Positions 8,046-17,119 of a DNA stretch of 64,000 bases are shown piece after piece. Position numbers and translations under genes: made by a program. The stretch is from the NCBI GenBank assembly GCA_023387965.1, contig JAEWHE010000045.1, positions 121,822-185,821 on the forward strand. The letters are read 5' to 3'. The stretch is from Bacteroidota bacterium. GTDB taxonomy: Bacteria; Bacteroidota; Bacteroidia; Flavobacteriales; Flavobacteriaceae. The first letter of the stretch is position 1; every line of letters begins with the position of its first letter. Below the pieces are notes generated by a model, which was given only the letters and a program-made list of their open reading frames with translations, did not search any database and was not told the origin of the DNA.

Positions 8046-8927
8046 TTAATAATTCCACATGTCTTGTTCGAAATTGCGGATATTATCTTTGATTCGTTCA
8101 GACTCAAGCAACTGCATTTGTGCGTTGTCTTTAATGTATTCTTCAATTTGTCTGTCGCCCATTACATTTTCAACTTTGTAAATTGTTCCGTTAAAACGTC
8201 TTGAATTTAACAAGTGATCGAAAGTAATTGGTAACGCAGAATTTTTATTGTTAAATGCTTTTGCTTCATGCAAAACATCTCTTGCTGATGGAAAATAAAC
8301 CCAGAACAATTCAATTGGATCTTCTTCTTCAGAACCCATTGTGTAAAGATCTGGAACTACAGGACAAATTCCTTGCAAACGGTATTTTAATTCACCTTGA
8401 CGTTTGTCAAAATACCAGTATCCTTTGATTTTGTAACCCATAACGTTAGCAGCAGTAATTTCAGTTTTTACCAAATATTCTTCTGAAATTTGTTCACCTG
8501 CGTTGTATTGCTCACGAGCTGCATCAGTCGTATCAATACGAGTCCAGTTGATATCTTTCATCGTTTTTTTGGTAGTGAAATAACTATCATCGTAAACCTC
8601 AGTAATCGAACCATCTTTAATATTGTCAATTAACGTCTGGTACAATGACTTTCTGCCTTCCCCAAGATTTCCTTCAACCGGAAAATACATTGGAAAATTG
8701 ATTCTTTCATCAAGGTCGATAAATTCCCAAACCATTTTCCCCATCAATACGTCACGATCGTGAACATATCCGTAAGGAAGCGGCTTATCATTATCAGACT
8801 CTAATTGAGCCGCAGTTTTTTTCCCGATTTCTTCAGGAGTTTTTGCATTTAGCAAGTTTGACTGTGCAAAACCAGTTGCAGTAGCTAAACCGAATGCAAT
8901 CATTAATGAAAATTTTCTCCAATTCAT
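8046..8927 (-). CDS. gldN: Gliding motility / type IX secretion protein GldN
   Basis: The 293-residue protein has a Sec signal (MNWRKFSLMIAFGLATATGFAQ) and the GldN core: PLPYGYVHDRDVLMGKMVWE, then DERINFPMYFP. In Flavobacterium johnsoniae GldN is a periplasmic part of the T9SS associated with the GldK ring at the outer membrane and is required for secretion and gliding. It is the last gene of gldK-gldL-gldM-gldN, 48 bp after gldM, and is followed by a terminator. No gldO-like second copy is seen in the window. Confidence 0.95.
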   Translation of the reverse strand: MNWRKFSLMIAFGLATATGFAQSNLLNAKTPEEIGKKTAAQLESDNDKPLPYGYVHDRDVLMGKMVWEFIDLDERINFPMYFPVEGNLGEGRKSLYQTLIDNIKDGSITEVYDDSYFTTKKTMKDINWTRIDTTDAAREQYNAGEQISEEYLVKTEITAANVMGYKIKGYWYFDKRQGELKYRLQGICPVVPDLYTMGSEEEDPIELFWVYFPSARDVLHEAKAFNNKNSALPITFDHLLNSRRFNGTIYKVENVMGDRQIEEYIKDNAQMQLLESERIKDNIRNFEQDMWNY

Positions 8928-8975
8928 TTTTTAATCTTATTAGTTTTCAGAGTTTATAACTCAAACTTTAATAAA

Positions 8976-10487
8976 TTATTGTGTAATCTCGTAAGCTACT
9001 GGTGCTGTTTTAGGCAACATAATCGAGCTACCTTCTAATCTAGCTTTAATTTCAGAAATCATTACAACATCACCACGTCCTGCTTTTTGGATTGCAGATT
9101 TAGCTCTACCGTCCATTTTGTTTCCAGAAACTACCACTGTCGGTTGTCCAGGTACTTTAATATTAAATCCTGTAACAGTAATGTTTACATCAAAATCAAA
9201 GTCTTCAAGAATAGCGTTTACCGTTTGTACTTCTAAATTAGATTTCGGTCCTTTGATGGTACCAGTTTCTCTACCTCTCAAAGCTCCTGTTGGTCCAGGA
9301 ATATTTTTGATTCGGAACACTTTTTTGTCATTGGCCATTTTACCGTCAGACATTTTACCGCTAACATTGATTACTACTTCGCGTCCGGCACCAGGTCTCA
9401 TAACATATTTACCTCCAGCACCTCCACTTAAACCAGCAGCATTTGCTTTAACATCATTTGCAGAAATACCAGCAAATGAAATTGTCATAGGGTTATCTAC
9501 ACCACGGTAAACCACGTTCATTTTATCAGCAGAAATAGTAGCTGAGTTTGGACGAGGAACTACAACATATTTTCCTTTGAACGGAAGCGGCACTTCTTTA
9601 CCATCTTCCATAAATGTAAATTGACCCGCAATATTTTGTTCTCCGACTCCACCTGCAGTCAAATTAATTTGAGCTTGACCGTTTTCAATACTTCCAGGAC
9701 CCTTAAAACTTGTTGGCTTTGTATTAGCATCATAACGCCCTAATACAACCTTACCAGTAACCTTCTCTCCTTGGAAATATGCGTTTTTATCAAGAACAAC
9801 AATTGCTTCATAATTTTTCATTGAAACTTGCGAAGCCAAGTTACCTTGAAGCATATTACTTAAAACTTCAGATTCAGTAGTTTTAACATCTGCTTGTAAT
9901 TGGGTAATTTTGGTAAGCGACGCGATTAATGGAAATCCTTTGTAATGATAGTCTAACCAATCAATTGTGATTCCATCACGGTTTTTAACGGGATTAGTTG
10001 CAAATTTAGACTTTACCGATGAAGCTACGTTAGGAACTATTGCCGCAACACCGTCACGGAAAGCAGCAATTTTAGCTAAAAATTTTTGACCTTCAGCCGA
10101 AACTTTATCACCAGTAAAAAATTTTGAATCTAAGAAATCGCCTTTATCCATTACTTCGTAATCATTTGGATCATCAACGGAACCGGTCATCTCTTTTTTC
10201 AAATTCTCTAAATATCCATTTAAATCGTTTGCTAAAGCTTCAACCTTATCAGCATTCGCTTTTAACGGACCATATTGAGAAGCATTTTCTTCGACTTTTT
10301 TCTCAAGTCCTGCCATAAATGCGTCGTTTCTTTTAGTAGCATCTACGTTTGATTCTTCTAATTTTACTTTCATCAAACCGAAAGCAGATAAAACTTCTTT
10401 CGACATATTTAAAGCTAACATTGCGATGAAAACCAGATACATCAGGTTAATCATCTTCTGTCTAGGGGTTAATTTTCCTCCTGCCAT
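8976..10487 (-). CDS. gldM: Gliding motility motor protein GldM
   Basis: The 503-residue protein has a short cytoplasmic N-terminus (MAGGKLTPRQKMINLMYLVF), one transmembrane helix (about 14-35) and a large periplasmic part. Arg9 and Tyr17, which published GldLM work implicates in the proton-driven motor, are present. GldM and GldL form the inner-membrane rotary motor that powers T9SS and gliding, and the GldM shaft reaches the GldKN ring. It lies third in the operon, 48 bp after gldL. Confidence 0.95.
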   Translation of the reverse strand: MAGGKLTPRQKMINLMYLVFIAMLALNMSKEVLSAFGLMKVKLEESNVDATKRNDAFMAGLEKKVEENASQYGPLKANADKVEALANDLNGYLENLKKEMTGSVDDPNDYEVMDKGDFLDSKFFTGDKVSAEGQKFLAKIAAFRDGVAAIVPNVASSVKSKFATNPVKNRDGITIDWLDYHYKGFPLIASLTKITQLQADVKTTESEVLSNMLQGNLASQVSMKNYEAIVVLDKNAYFQGEKVTGKVVLGRYDANTKPTSFKGPGSIENGQAQINLTAGGVGEQNIAGQFTFMEDGKEVPLPFKGKYVVVPRPNSATISADKMNVVYRGVDNPMTISFAGISANDVKANAAGLSGGAGGKYVMRPGAGREVVINVSGKMSDGKMANDKKVFRIKNIPGPTGALRGRETGTIKGPKSNLEVQTVNAILEDFDFDVNITVTGFNIKVPGQPTVVVSGNKMDGRAKSAIQKAGRGDVVMISEIKARLEGSSIMLPKTAPVAYEITQ

Positions 10488-10535
10488 TGTGTGTTTATTA
10501 GTTTACTTTTAATTAATAACTGAGTGATAAACTAA

Positions 10536-11183
10536 TTAACCTCTGTTGCTCATTGCAGATAACATACCTCCATAAACATTGTTCAAAGAAGCAATGTTAG
10601 AGCTCATCAACTGCATTTGTTCTTTCAATTTAGCCGCGTTGTCAGCGATTTCTTTGTTAGCTTCAGCGTTTCTTGATGCGCTATCCAATTGCACTTTGTA
10701 AAGACCGTTTAGCGCTTCTAATGAAGATGCTGCGTTAGTCATTTCGTCAGCATATTTTCTTTGAGAAGCGATAGCATCTACAGTTGGCGCCATGTTTTTA
10801 GCAGCACCTTCAAAATTTTTGATAGAGTTTCCTAAAGAAGCCATCAAATCGCCATCAATTTTAGCTTCTTTCAACAAGTTGTCTAATTTTTGAGATAATA
10901 GTCCTTGTGCTTCAGTTGGGTTTTCTTTTTTCAATTCTCTTTTCTTTGCTTCACCACCTGCTAATTCAGGATATACCAAAGACCAATCCAATTCGTTGTC
11001 AACTGGTTCAAATGCAGATAAAGCAAAGATTAATGCCTCAACAACTAGTCCGATAGTCAACATTAAATTACCAGTAAGAGGACCGATTTCAATGTGAGTA
11101 ATTTTGAATAACGCTCCAAGGATTACAACTGCTGCACCCATACCGTAAGCGAAGTTCATTGCTTTTTTGCTTAAAATTGCCAT
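10536..11183 (-). CDS. gldL: Gliding motility motor protein GldL
   Basis: The 215-residue protein has two N-terminal transmembrane helices (about 12-30 and 38-57) and a cytoplasmic helical tail. Residues known to matter in the F. johnsoniae motor are present at the same numbers: Tyr13, Lys27, His30, Glu49 within helix 2 (GLVVEALIF) and Glu59. A pentamer of GldL surrounding a GldM dimer is the established proton-motive-force motor of the T9SS. It is second in the gldKLMN operon, 58 bp after gldK. Confidence 0.95.
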   Translation of the reverse strand: MAILSKKAMNFAYGMGAAVVILGALFKITHIEIGPLTGNLMLTIGLVVEALIFALSAFEPVDNELDWSLVYPELAGGEAKKRELKKENPTEAQGLLSQKLDNLLKEAKIDGDLMASLGNSIKNFEGAAKNMAPTVDAIASQRKYADEMTNAASSLEALNGLYKVQLDSASRNAEANKEIADNAAKLKEQMQLMSSNIASLNNVYGGMLSAMSNRG

Positions 11184-11241
11184 AATAAATAATAGTTTTT
11201 AGTTAGTTAAGAAATATAAATAGTTAAAAGTTGGTTACAAA

Positions 11242-12612
11242 TTATCGTGCTGTGTTTCCTGTGTTTTGTGTTCCCATGTAATCTTGAACAGTTCTGAAAC
11301 CAATAAAGCTTCTTGCGGAATCTGCGTATTCAAAATCACGGGTACTTACTTGCAAGAAATAAGCAACATCTTTCCAAGAACCACCACGTGTTACTTTACG
11401 TTGGTTTTTTACATCCGGGATATTCGGGTTCATGGTTGAAACATATTCATAAGCAGCAGCATCATAAGAAGTGTTTGTCCATTCTGCTACGTTTCCTGAC
11501 ATATTATAAAGGTTGTAGTCATTAGGATCATAAGATTTTGCTTCTACAGTATACAAAGCACCATCTGCCGCATAATCTCCACGATTTGGTTTAAAGTTAG
11601 CCAAGAAACAACCTCTGTCATTTTTAGCATAAGGACCACCCCAAGGGAACGTTCCTGATTCTAGACCACCTCTCGCAGCATATTCCCATTCAGCTTCACT
11701 TGGTAAACGGAAAGAGTTGATTTGGTTTCTACCTTTTTTCTTTGATTTGATGAATGCATTTTTATAAAGCGTTCTCCAAGCACAAAAAGCTTTAGCTTGC
11801 TTATGACTTACACCCACAACCGGATAATCATCATACGCTTGGTGCCAGAAATAATCGTTATGCATTGGCTCATTGTAAGAATAAGCGAAATCTTTAATCC
11901 AAACTGTTGTATCAGGATAAATTTCTATTGGCTCAGTTTTTTTGTAGAAATCTTTTCTTCCTTTTACTTTAACAGCTTCGTTAAGGTTTACTTCAGAATA
12001 ACGGAATTTTAATTTAGAAACATCAATTGTTCTTAAACCATTATACGATTCTGCAGCAGGCAAATACATTGAATCCATTACCTCAACATAATATTCATCC
12101 GGATATTTCTGAGGATCAGTAATTAATTTCGCCTTTTTATTAATTTTTCTTCCTGCATACGGATCATCACCTGTACCTAAACTATAGTAATTTTCATACA
12201 TATATTTATCGTAAGGAGACATTGTTGCCGGATCAGTATCATCAAAAGCAAATTCACCAATCCCGCCACTTCCAGCCGTTTGACCGAAATCTTCAGCAGC
12301 AATTGCTAAACGCATTCTGATTGTAGAATCTTTTACCCACTCCACAAATTGCTTGTATTCGCTATTTGTAATTTCGGTTTCGTCCATGTAAAAAGCACGA
12401 ACGGTAACCGTTTTGGTTGGAGCATCCTGCACGTTAGCTAAATCGTCATCCGATTTACCCATAATAAAAGCACCTCCAGGAACTAAAGTCATCCCGTAAG
12501 GTTTCTCCGGATGCCACTTTTTGCCTTTAACACCTACCAATTCCCCTTTATCGCTGGAGCCACAGCTGGATAAAATTGACGCTAATGCTGCAAATGCAAT
12601 GAACTTCTTCAT
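11242..12612 (-). CDS. gldK: Gliding motility lipoprotein GldK
   Basis: The 456-residue lipoprotein starts MKKFIAFAALASILSSCGSS, with the lipobox cysteine at about residue 17. It contains a formylglycine-generating-enzyme/sulfatase-modifying-factor fold: GMTLVPGGAFIMGKSDDD, RLPSEAEWEYAARGG and NVAEWTNTSYD. GldK is expected to form the periplasmic, outer-membrane-anchored ring with GldN and to act structurally rather than as an enzyme. I start at 12612 because the longer frame to 12711 would add 33 residues before the lipoprotein signal. First gene of the operon. Confidence 0.95.
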   Translation of the reverse strand: MKKFIAFAALASILSSCGSSDKGELVGVKGKKWHPEKPYGMTLVPGGAFIMGKSDDDLANVQDAPTKTVTVRAFYMDETEITNSEYKQFVEWVKDSTIRMRLAIAAEDFGQTAGSGGIGEFAFDDTDPATMSPYDKYMYENYYSLGTGDDPYAGRKINKKAKLITDPQKYPDEYYVEVMDSMYLPAAESYNGLRTIDVSKLKFRYSEVNLNEAVKVKGRKDFYKKTEPIEIYPDTTVWIKDFAYSYNEPMHNDYFWHQAYDDYPVVGVSHKQAKAFCAWRTLYKNAFIKSKKKGRNQINSFRLPSEAEWEYAARGGLESGTFPWGGPYAKNDRGCFLANFKPNRGDYAADGALYTVEAKSYDPNDYNLYNMSGNVAEWTNTSYDAAAYEYVSTMNPNIPDVKNQRKVTRGGSWKDVAYFLQVSTRDFEYADSARSFIGFRTVQDYMGTQNTGNTAR

Positions 12613-12653
12613 ATAAATTTGGGTTATTATAAATTCTTTAATTTTTAAGGGCG

Positions 12654-12684
12654 TAAACCTATCTATAATTTTTTTAAAAAGCAA
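12654..12684 (-). promoter_or_regulatory. Candidate promoter of gldKLMN
   Basis: On the minus strand a TTG (12684-12682) lies 20 bp upstream of TAGGTTTA (12661-12654), one base off the TAnnTTTG element. It is 42 bp upstream of the gldK start. Confidence 0.4.
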
Positions 12685-12779
12685 TTTTTTTTTCAAAAAT
12701 TCCTTAATCAAACTATAATATTAAAATAAACTTTTGTTAAAAAAATCATTTAAGCCTTACGCATTTTTTTTCAATATTT

Positions 12780-13928
12780 CTAAACTACGTTTTTTCGTTG
12801 CGCTTTCCACCATCTTTCAGGGATTTCAGCCGAACATGCACCCAAATAATCCTCATGTGTGCAGGGTAATAACGTATTTCTTTTTAATTTATTATTAACA
12901 TTAGAAAGAAAAGGTATTTCTATCCACCATCTTTCTGTTTTATTGCTTTTGTAAAAAACCAATTCTTCCTCCTCTAAAGGTACAATATACTTGGTATAAT
13001 GGTCCCTGGTTCCGAAAGGATATTCGTTAGAGCGATAATGATAGCCTTCGATAAAATACCATAAAATTTGCGCAACTAATACCGCTTCTTGTTTTGAATT
13101 ATTGTGATTAAATATGCCAAAAACTGAAACTTTATCACTAATTCCGGCATATCTTGCCAAAGAACATATTTCTTTTCCGTTAAATCCGTTGGGTGTAAAA
13201 GTAACAAAATTACCCGAATCACAAGATTTTACTGATGTTAAATCCAGACTTACAATATCGGCATCACGAAAAACGGGTTCTGCAATTGAGATATTACTAG
13301 AAACTTCTCCCAAACGAAAAGCGTCAAAAAATAATTTTTCGGTCAGATCGATTTCTTCTTGCGAATTATAGTAGGTTTGATAACCAACGTTACTAAAGTT
13401 AAAAAGATTATTTGGTTCTTCAACAATTATTTTTGTCAGATATGAATTAGAAGTCAATTTTTCTGCTGTTCCAAAATCAAATTTACTGTCAATAGCAACC
13501 AGATTTACCATTTGTTCCAATTGATCAAAACCTCTGTAAATAGGATAAGTCAAATCTTGCGAACCACCAATAATTACCGGAATAATTTTATTTTTAAGCA
13601 AAAAAGCCACCGTTGTTTTCACTGCAAAATAAGTATCCTCTAAGGAATTTCCAGGCAAAATATTTCCTAAATCAGCAATTGACGCTTCCCAATTTCCAGG
13701 AAAAAGACTATAAAATTCTCTTCGAATGTGCGATAACTTGGTGTTTTCAACTTCCAAATGTGCGCCTCGATTTTCCTTAACTCCAAAAATGGCAATTTTA
13801 ATTTTATTCAAATCTGGAAAATCTTCATCGGTATGTAAAACCACTTTGCTTCCCAAATGTTGTGAAGTCAAGTTTTTGATGGTTGCCACAGTTTCCGAAT
13901 CAAGCGGCGAAAGAAAATCGAATTCCAT
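12780..13928 (-). CDS. Arginase/formimidoylglutamase-fold protein with incomplete metal site
   Basis: The 382-residue protein shows the ureohydrolase sequence blocks in order: IIGGSQDLTYP (119-129), VAIDSKFDF (144-152) and VSLDLTSVKS (226-235). True enzymes carry six manganese ligands in GGDH, DAHxD and DxD. Here the first His is Gln124, the second His is Lys149 and the last Asp is Thr231, while Asp147, Asp151 and Asp229 remain. It is therefore probably not a normal arginase or formiminoglutamase, although automatic annotation will call it one. It sits 3 bp after topA and just upstream of gldK. Confidence 0.75.
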   Translation of the reverse strand: MEFDFLSPLDSETVATIKNLTSQHLGSKVVLHTDEDFPDLNKIKIAIFGVKENRGAHLEVENTKLSHIRREFYSLFPGNWEASIADLGNILPGNSLEDTYFAVKTTVAFLLKNKIIPVIIGGSQDLTYPIYRGFDQLEQMVNLVAIDSKFDFGTAEKLTSNSYLTKIIVEEPNNLFNFSNVGYQTYYNSQEEIDLTEKLFFDAFRLGEVSSNISIAEPVFRDADIVSLDLTSVKSCDSGNFVTFTPNGFNGKEICSLARYAGISDKVSVFGIFNHNNSKQEAVLVAQILWYFIEGYHYRSNEYPFGTRDHYTKYIVPLEEEELVFYKSNKTERWWIEIPFLSNVNNKLKRNTLLPCTHEDYLGACSAEIPERWWKAQRKNVV

Positions 13929-13931
13929 TTA

Positions 13932-16451
13932 TTATTTCTTTTTAGCAGTAGTTTTTTTCTTAGCTGTTGATTTTGTCGCAGTAGCTTTTTTAGCCGCCGT
14001 TTTTTTCGCTGGCGTTTTTTTCTCAATCAAATCTTTCACCTGATCAAGCGTCATGGCAGCAGCATCAACGTCTTTACTCAACTCAATTTTAATTTTACCT
14101 TTTGTAATTACGGATCTTCCCCAACGTGCTTTTTCCACTTTAATTCCTTCGTCTTCCCAATGATGAATCACTTTATCGATATCTTTTTGCAATTTATCCT
14201 CAATTAATTCAACGATATCAGTTTGGGAAAGATTATCAAAATTATATTTTTTATTCACGTTGATAAACATACCGCTCCACTTGATAAACGGCCCAAAACG
14301 TCCCACTCCTTTTTGAACAGGTTCATTTTTATACGTAGCAATTGGCGCATCGGCTTGCTCCTTTTCGGCGATGAGTTCTTTGGCACGTTCAAAAGTTACA
14401 TCCAAAGGATCTTCGCCTTTCGGCAAAGAAATAAAAGTTTTTCCAAAACGAACATAAGGTCCAAAACGACCGTTATTCACTTCAACTTCTTCGTCTTTGT
14501 AAGTTCCGAGATTTTTCGGAAGCAAAAATAAATTCAGTGCTTCTTCCAAAGTTATGGTTCCGATATTTTGATCAGACATTAAACTTGCGAAGATTTTTTG
14601 CTCGTCTTCTGCATCGCCAATTTGCGCCATTGGACCAAATTTCCCCAAACGAACGCTCACAGGTTTTCCGGTTTTTGGGTCTTTTCCTAAAATTCTTTCG
14701 CCTGATTCTCTTTCGGCATTGGCTTCAACATCTTTAACAGTAGGATGAAATTCGTTGTAAAACTCCTGCATCATTTTTGCCCAATTCATGTTTCCTTCGG
14801 CAATTTCATCAAAATCCTGCTCTACTTTTGCAGTAAAATTATAATCTAAGATACGTTCGAAATTTTTTACCAAAAAGTCCGTAACAATCGTCCCGATATC
14901 CGTTGGAACTAACTTTCCTTTATCAGAACCGGTTGTTTCGGTCAGCAATTTTTCGCGTGACTTCCCAGATTCCAATGTCAATTGTGTGTAATTTCTTTCA
15001 ATGCCTTCCAAACTTCCTTTTTCCACATAATTTCTGTTGATGATAGTAGAAATCGTTGGTGCATACGTTGAAGGACGACCAATTCCGAGTTCTTCTAATT
15101 TTTTTACCAAAGAAGCTTCGGTATATCTTGACGGCGGACGCGAATATCTTTCGGTTGCCGTGATGTAATTATTGAGTAATTTTTCGTTAATTTTTAAAGC
15201 CGGAAGCATTCCTTCTTGCTCTTCATCTTCGTCATCGTTTCCTTCAAGATATACTTTTAAGAAACCCTCAAAAAGCAAAACTTCGCCTGTCGCAGAAAAA
15301 ATTTCCGGATGATTATTGGCTTCAATCTTCACATTGGTCCGTTCTAATTCGGCATCAGCCATTTGCGAAGCCAAAGTTCTTTTCCAAATTAAATCATATA
15401 AACGCGCTTGATCTCGATCCACATTTACCGTATGAAGCGACATATCCGTCGGACGAATGGCCTCGTGAGCTTCTTGAGCTCCTTTACTTTTCGTGGTAAA
15501 ATTTCGAGGTTTAGAAAATTCTTTTCCGTAAGAACGAATAATTTCGGCTTGAGCAGCAGTCATCGCTTCTTGCGAAAGATTCACGCTATCAGTTCTCATA
15601 TAAGTAATCAAACCGGCTTCGTATAATCTTTGCGCCAATTGCATCGTAATCCCAACCGGAAGGTATAATTTTCTGGCTGCTTCTTGTTGTAAAGTGGAAG
15701 TTGTAAATGGTGCAGCTGGTGATTTTTTAGTAGGCTTTGTTTCGAGATCTCCTACTTTATAAGTTGACCCGATATTTTTTTGCAAAAAATCCTCAGCTTC
15801 TTTTTTGGTACCAAAATTTTTTGGAAGTTTTGCTTTAAACGTTTTCCCTGCTTCGTTTGAAAATTCTGCTGTAACCGAATAAGTAGCAACAGCATTGAAG
15901 TTTTGGATTTCGCGTTCGCGTTCTACGATTAACCTTACCGAAACCGACTGTACTCTTCCAGCCGAAAGTCCGCCTTTAATTTTTCGCCATAACACAGGAG
16001 AAAGTTCGTAACCAACTAAACGATCTAAAACCCTTCTCGCTTGTTGGGCATCAACTAAATCATAATTGATATCACGTGGATTTTCGATTGCTTTTTGAAT
16101 TGCTGATTTAGTAATTTCGTGAAAAACAATACGTTTGGTTCTTTTTTTATCCAATTTTAATTCTTCCGCCAAGTGCCAAGAAATGGCTTCTCCCTCGCGG
16201 TCTTCATCACTTGCCAACCAAACCGTTTCGGCATTTTTCGACAAATCTTTGAGTTTTTTTACCAAAGCTTTTTTATCCGGAGAAACTTCGTATTTAGGTT
16301 TAAAACCGTGTTCTACATCTACACCAATTTCTTTTGAAGGAAGATCCGCAATGTGACCGTAACTCGATTCTACTTGAAACTCTTTTCCTAAAAATTTCTC
16401 TATGGTTTTTGCCTTGGCAGGCGACTCAACAATTACTAAATTTTTTGCCAT
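13932..16451 (-). CDS. topA: DNA topoisomerase I
   Basis: The 839-residue type IA topoisomerase starts with the Toprim domain (NLVIVESPAKAKTIEKFLG, then ASDEDREGEAISWHLAEEL). The active-site tyrosine lies in LITYMRTDSVN. The C-terminus has glycine-rich topo_C repeats (GRFGPYVRFG and similar) rather than Cys4 zinc fingers and ends in a Lys/Ala/Thr-rich basic tail of about 30 residues. It relaxes negative supercoils. I start at ATG 16451, giving MAKNLVIVESPAKAK; a 16475 start would overlap the promoter. The arginase-like gene follows after 3 bp and is probably co-transcribed. Confidence 0.97.
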   Translation of the reverse strand: MAKNLVIVESPAKAKTIEKFLGKEFQVESSYGHIADLPSKEIGVDVEHGFKPKYEVSPDKKALVKKLKDLSKNAETVWLASDEDREGEAISWHLAEELKLDKKRTKRIVFHEITKSAIQKAIENPRDINYDLVDAQQARRVLDRLVGYELSPVLWRKIKGGLSAGRVQSVSVRLIVEREREIQNFNAVATYSVTAEFSNEAGKTFKAKLPKNFGTKKEAEDFLQKNIGSTYKVGDLETKPTKKSPAAPFTTSTLQQEAARKLYLPVGITMQLAQRLYEAGLITYMRTDSVNLSQEAMTAAQAEIIRSYGKEFSKPRNFTTKSKGAQEAHEAIRPTDMSLHTVNVDRDQARLYDLIWKRTLASQMADAELERTNVKIEANNHPEIFSATGEVLLFEGFLKVYLEGNDDEDEEQEGMLPALKINEKLLNNYITATERYSRPPSRYTEASLVKKLEELGIGRPSTYAPTISTIINRNYVEKGSLEGIERNYTQLTLESGKSREKLLTETTGSDKGKLVPTDIGTIVTDFLVKNFERILDYNFTAKVEQDFDEIAEGNMNWAKMMQEFYNEFHPTVKDVEANAERESGERILGKDPKTGKPVSVRLGKFGPMAQIGDAEDEQKIFASLMSDQNIGTITLEEALNLFLLPKNLGTYKDEEVEVNNGRFGPYVRFGKTFISLPKGEDPLDVTFERAKELIAEKEQADAPIATYKNEPVQKGVGRFGPFIKWSGMFINVNKKYNFDNLSQTDIVELIEDKLQKDIDKVIHHWEDEGIKVEKARWGRSVITKGKIKIELSKDVDAAAMTLDQVKDLIEKKTPAKKTAAKKATATKSTAKKKTTAKKK

Positions 16452-16472
16452 AACATTTTTTTCTTTCTGGAG

Positions 16473-16480
16473 CAAAAGTA
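16473..16480 (-). promoter_or_regulatory. -7 element of topA
   Basis: Minus-strand TACTTTTG matches TAnnTTTG and ends 21 nt before the topA ATG at 16451. It also argues against the longer topA start at 16475. No clear -33 TTG. Confidence 0.45.
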
Positions 16481-16609
16481 GGCAAATTTTTAAATCTTCA
16501 TTTATAATTTAATTTTATACCTTAATATATAGTCTAATTTGGAAGTCTGTCAATTGATAATCAGCGACTATTTTTTTTTGATTTCATCCTTACAAAAAAG
16601 AAAAAATAG

Positions 16610-16639
16610 TTGCGATTATAAAATTTAATCTTACCTTTG
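16610..16639 (+). promoter_or_regulatory. rpsO promoter, full Bacteroidetes consensus
   Basis: TTG (16610-16612) and TACCTTTG (16632-16639) are separated by exactly 19 bp. This is the published TTG-N19-TAnnTTTG consensus of the Bacteroidetes primary sigma factor. It lies 55 bp upstream of rpsO and may also drive pnp. Confidence 0.85.
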
Positions 16640-16694
16640 CACCCGAATAGGAAAACCCTTTTCATACATAAAAATCATTTAAAAAAATATTGGC

Positions 16695-16964
16695 ATGTAC
16701 TTAACTAATGAAGTTAAAGCGGAAATTTTCGCTAAACACGGAGGAAAAGCAGAAAACACCGGTTCTGCAGAAGGTCAAATTGCGTTGTTCACATTTAGAA
16801 TTAGCCACTTGACTGAGCATTTGAAAAAAAATCGTCACGACTACAATACTGAGCGTTCGCTTGTTCTTTTGGTAGGTAAAAGAAGAAGCTTGCTTGACTA
16901 TCTTAAAAAGAAAGATATCAACAGATATCGTGAGATTATCAAAGAATTGGGTATCAGAAAATAA
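16695..16964 (+). CDS. rpsO: 30S ribosomal protein S15
   Basis: The 89-residue protein reads as S15 from end to end: KHGGKAENTGSAEGQIALFT, RISHLTEHLKKNRHDY, RSLVLLVGKRRSLLDYLKKK, and a C-terminus ending LGIRK. It binds 16S rRNA in the platform of the small subunit. A perfect promoter lies upstream and an intrinsic terminator directly downstream. The order rpsO-pnp is the same as in Escherichia coli. Confidence 0.98.
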   Translation: MYLTNEVKAEIFAKHGGKAENTGSAEGQIALFTFRISHLTEHLKKNRHDYNTERSLVLLVGKRRSLLDYLKKKDINRYREIIKELGIRK

Positions 16965-16974
16965 TTCGATACAG

Positions 16975-17003
16975 AAAAGAGGTGCAAACGCGCCTCTTTT
17001 TGT
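16975..17003 (+). terminator. rpsO terminator
   Basis: GAGGTGC (16979-16985) pairs with GCGCCTC (16990-16996) with a 4-nt AAAC loop and flanking A and T runs. If it leaks, pnp would be expressed by read-through from rpsO. Confidence 0.85.
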
Positions 17004-17040
17004 TTTATAAAATATTGCCGAAAAAAGTTTGGTTTTTCAT

Positions 17041-17093
17041 TGGGTTTTAGACAACTACACTACAACAACACACAACAACACAACTAAAACCCA
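17041..17093 (+). promoter_or_regulatory. pnp leader hairpin with a long G-less loop
   Basis: TGGGTTTTAG (17041-17050) is perfectly complementary to CTAAAACCCA (17084-17093). The 33-nt loop between them is only A, C and T, built from CAACA/CACAACA units. The structure ends 26 nt before the pnp start codon. A weakly paired, unstructured loop fits a landing site for an RNA-binding protein or RNase. Autoregulation by PNPase, as known in E. coli, is my inference. Confidence 0.6.
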
Positions 17094-17119
17094 TTGTTTA
17101 ATCAAAAAGAAAGAAATTT

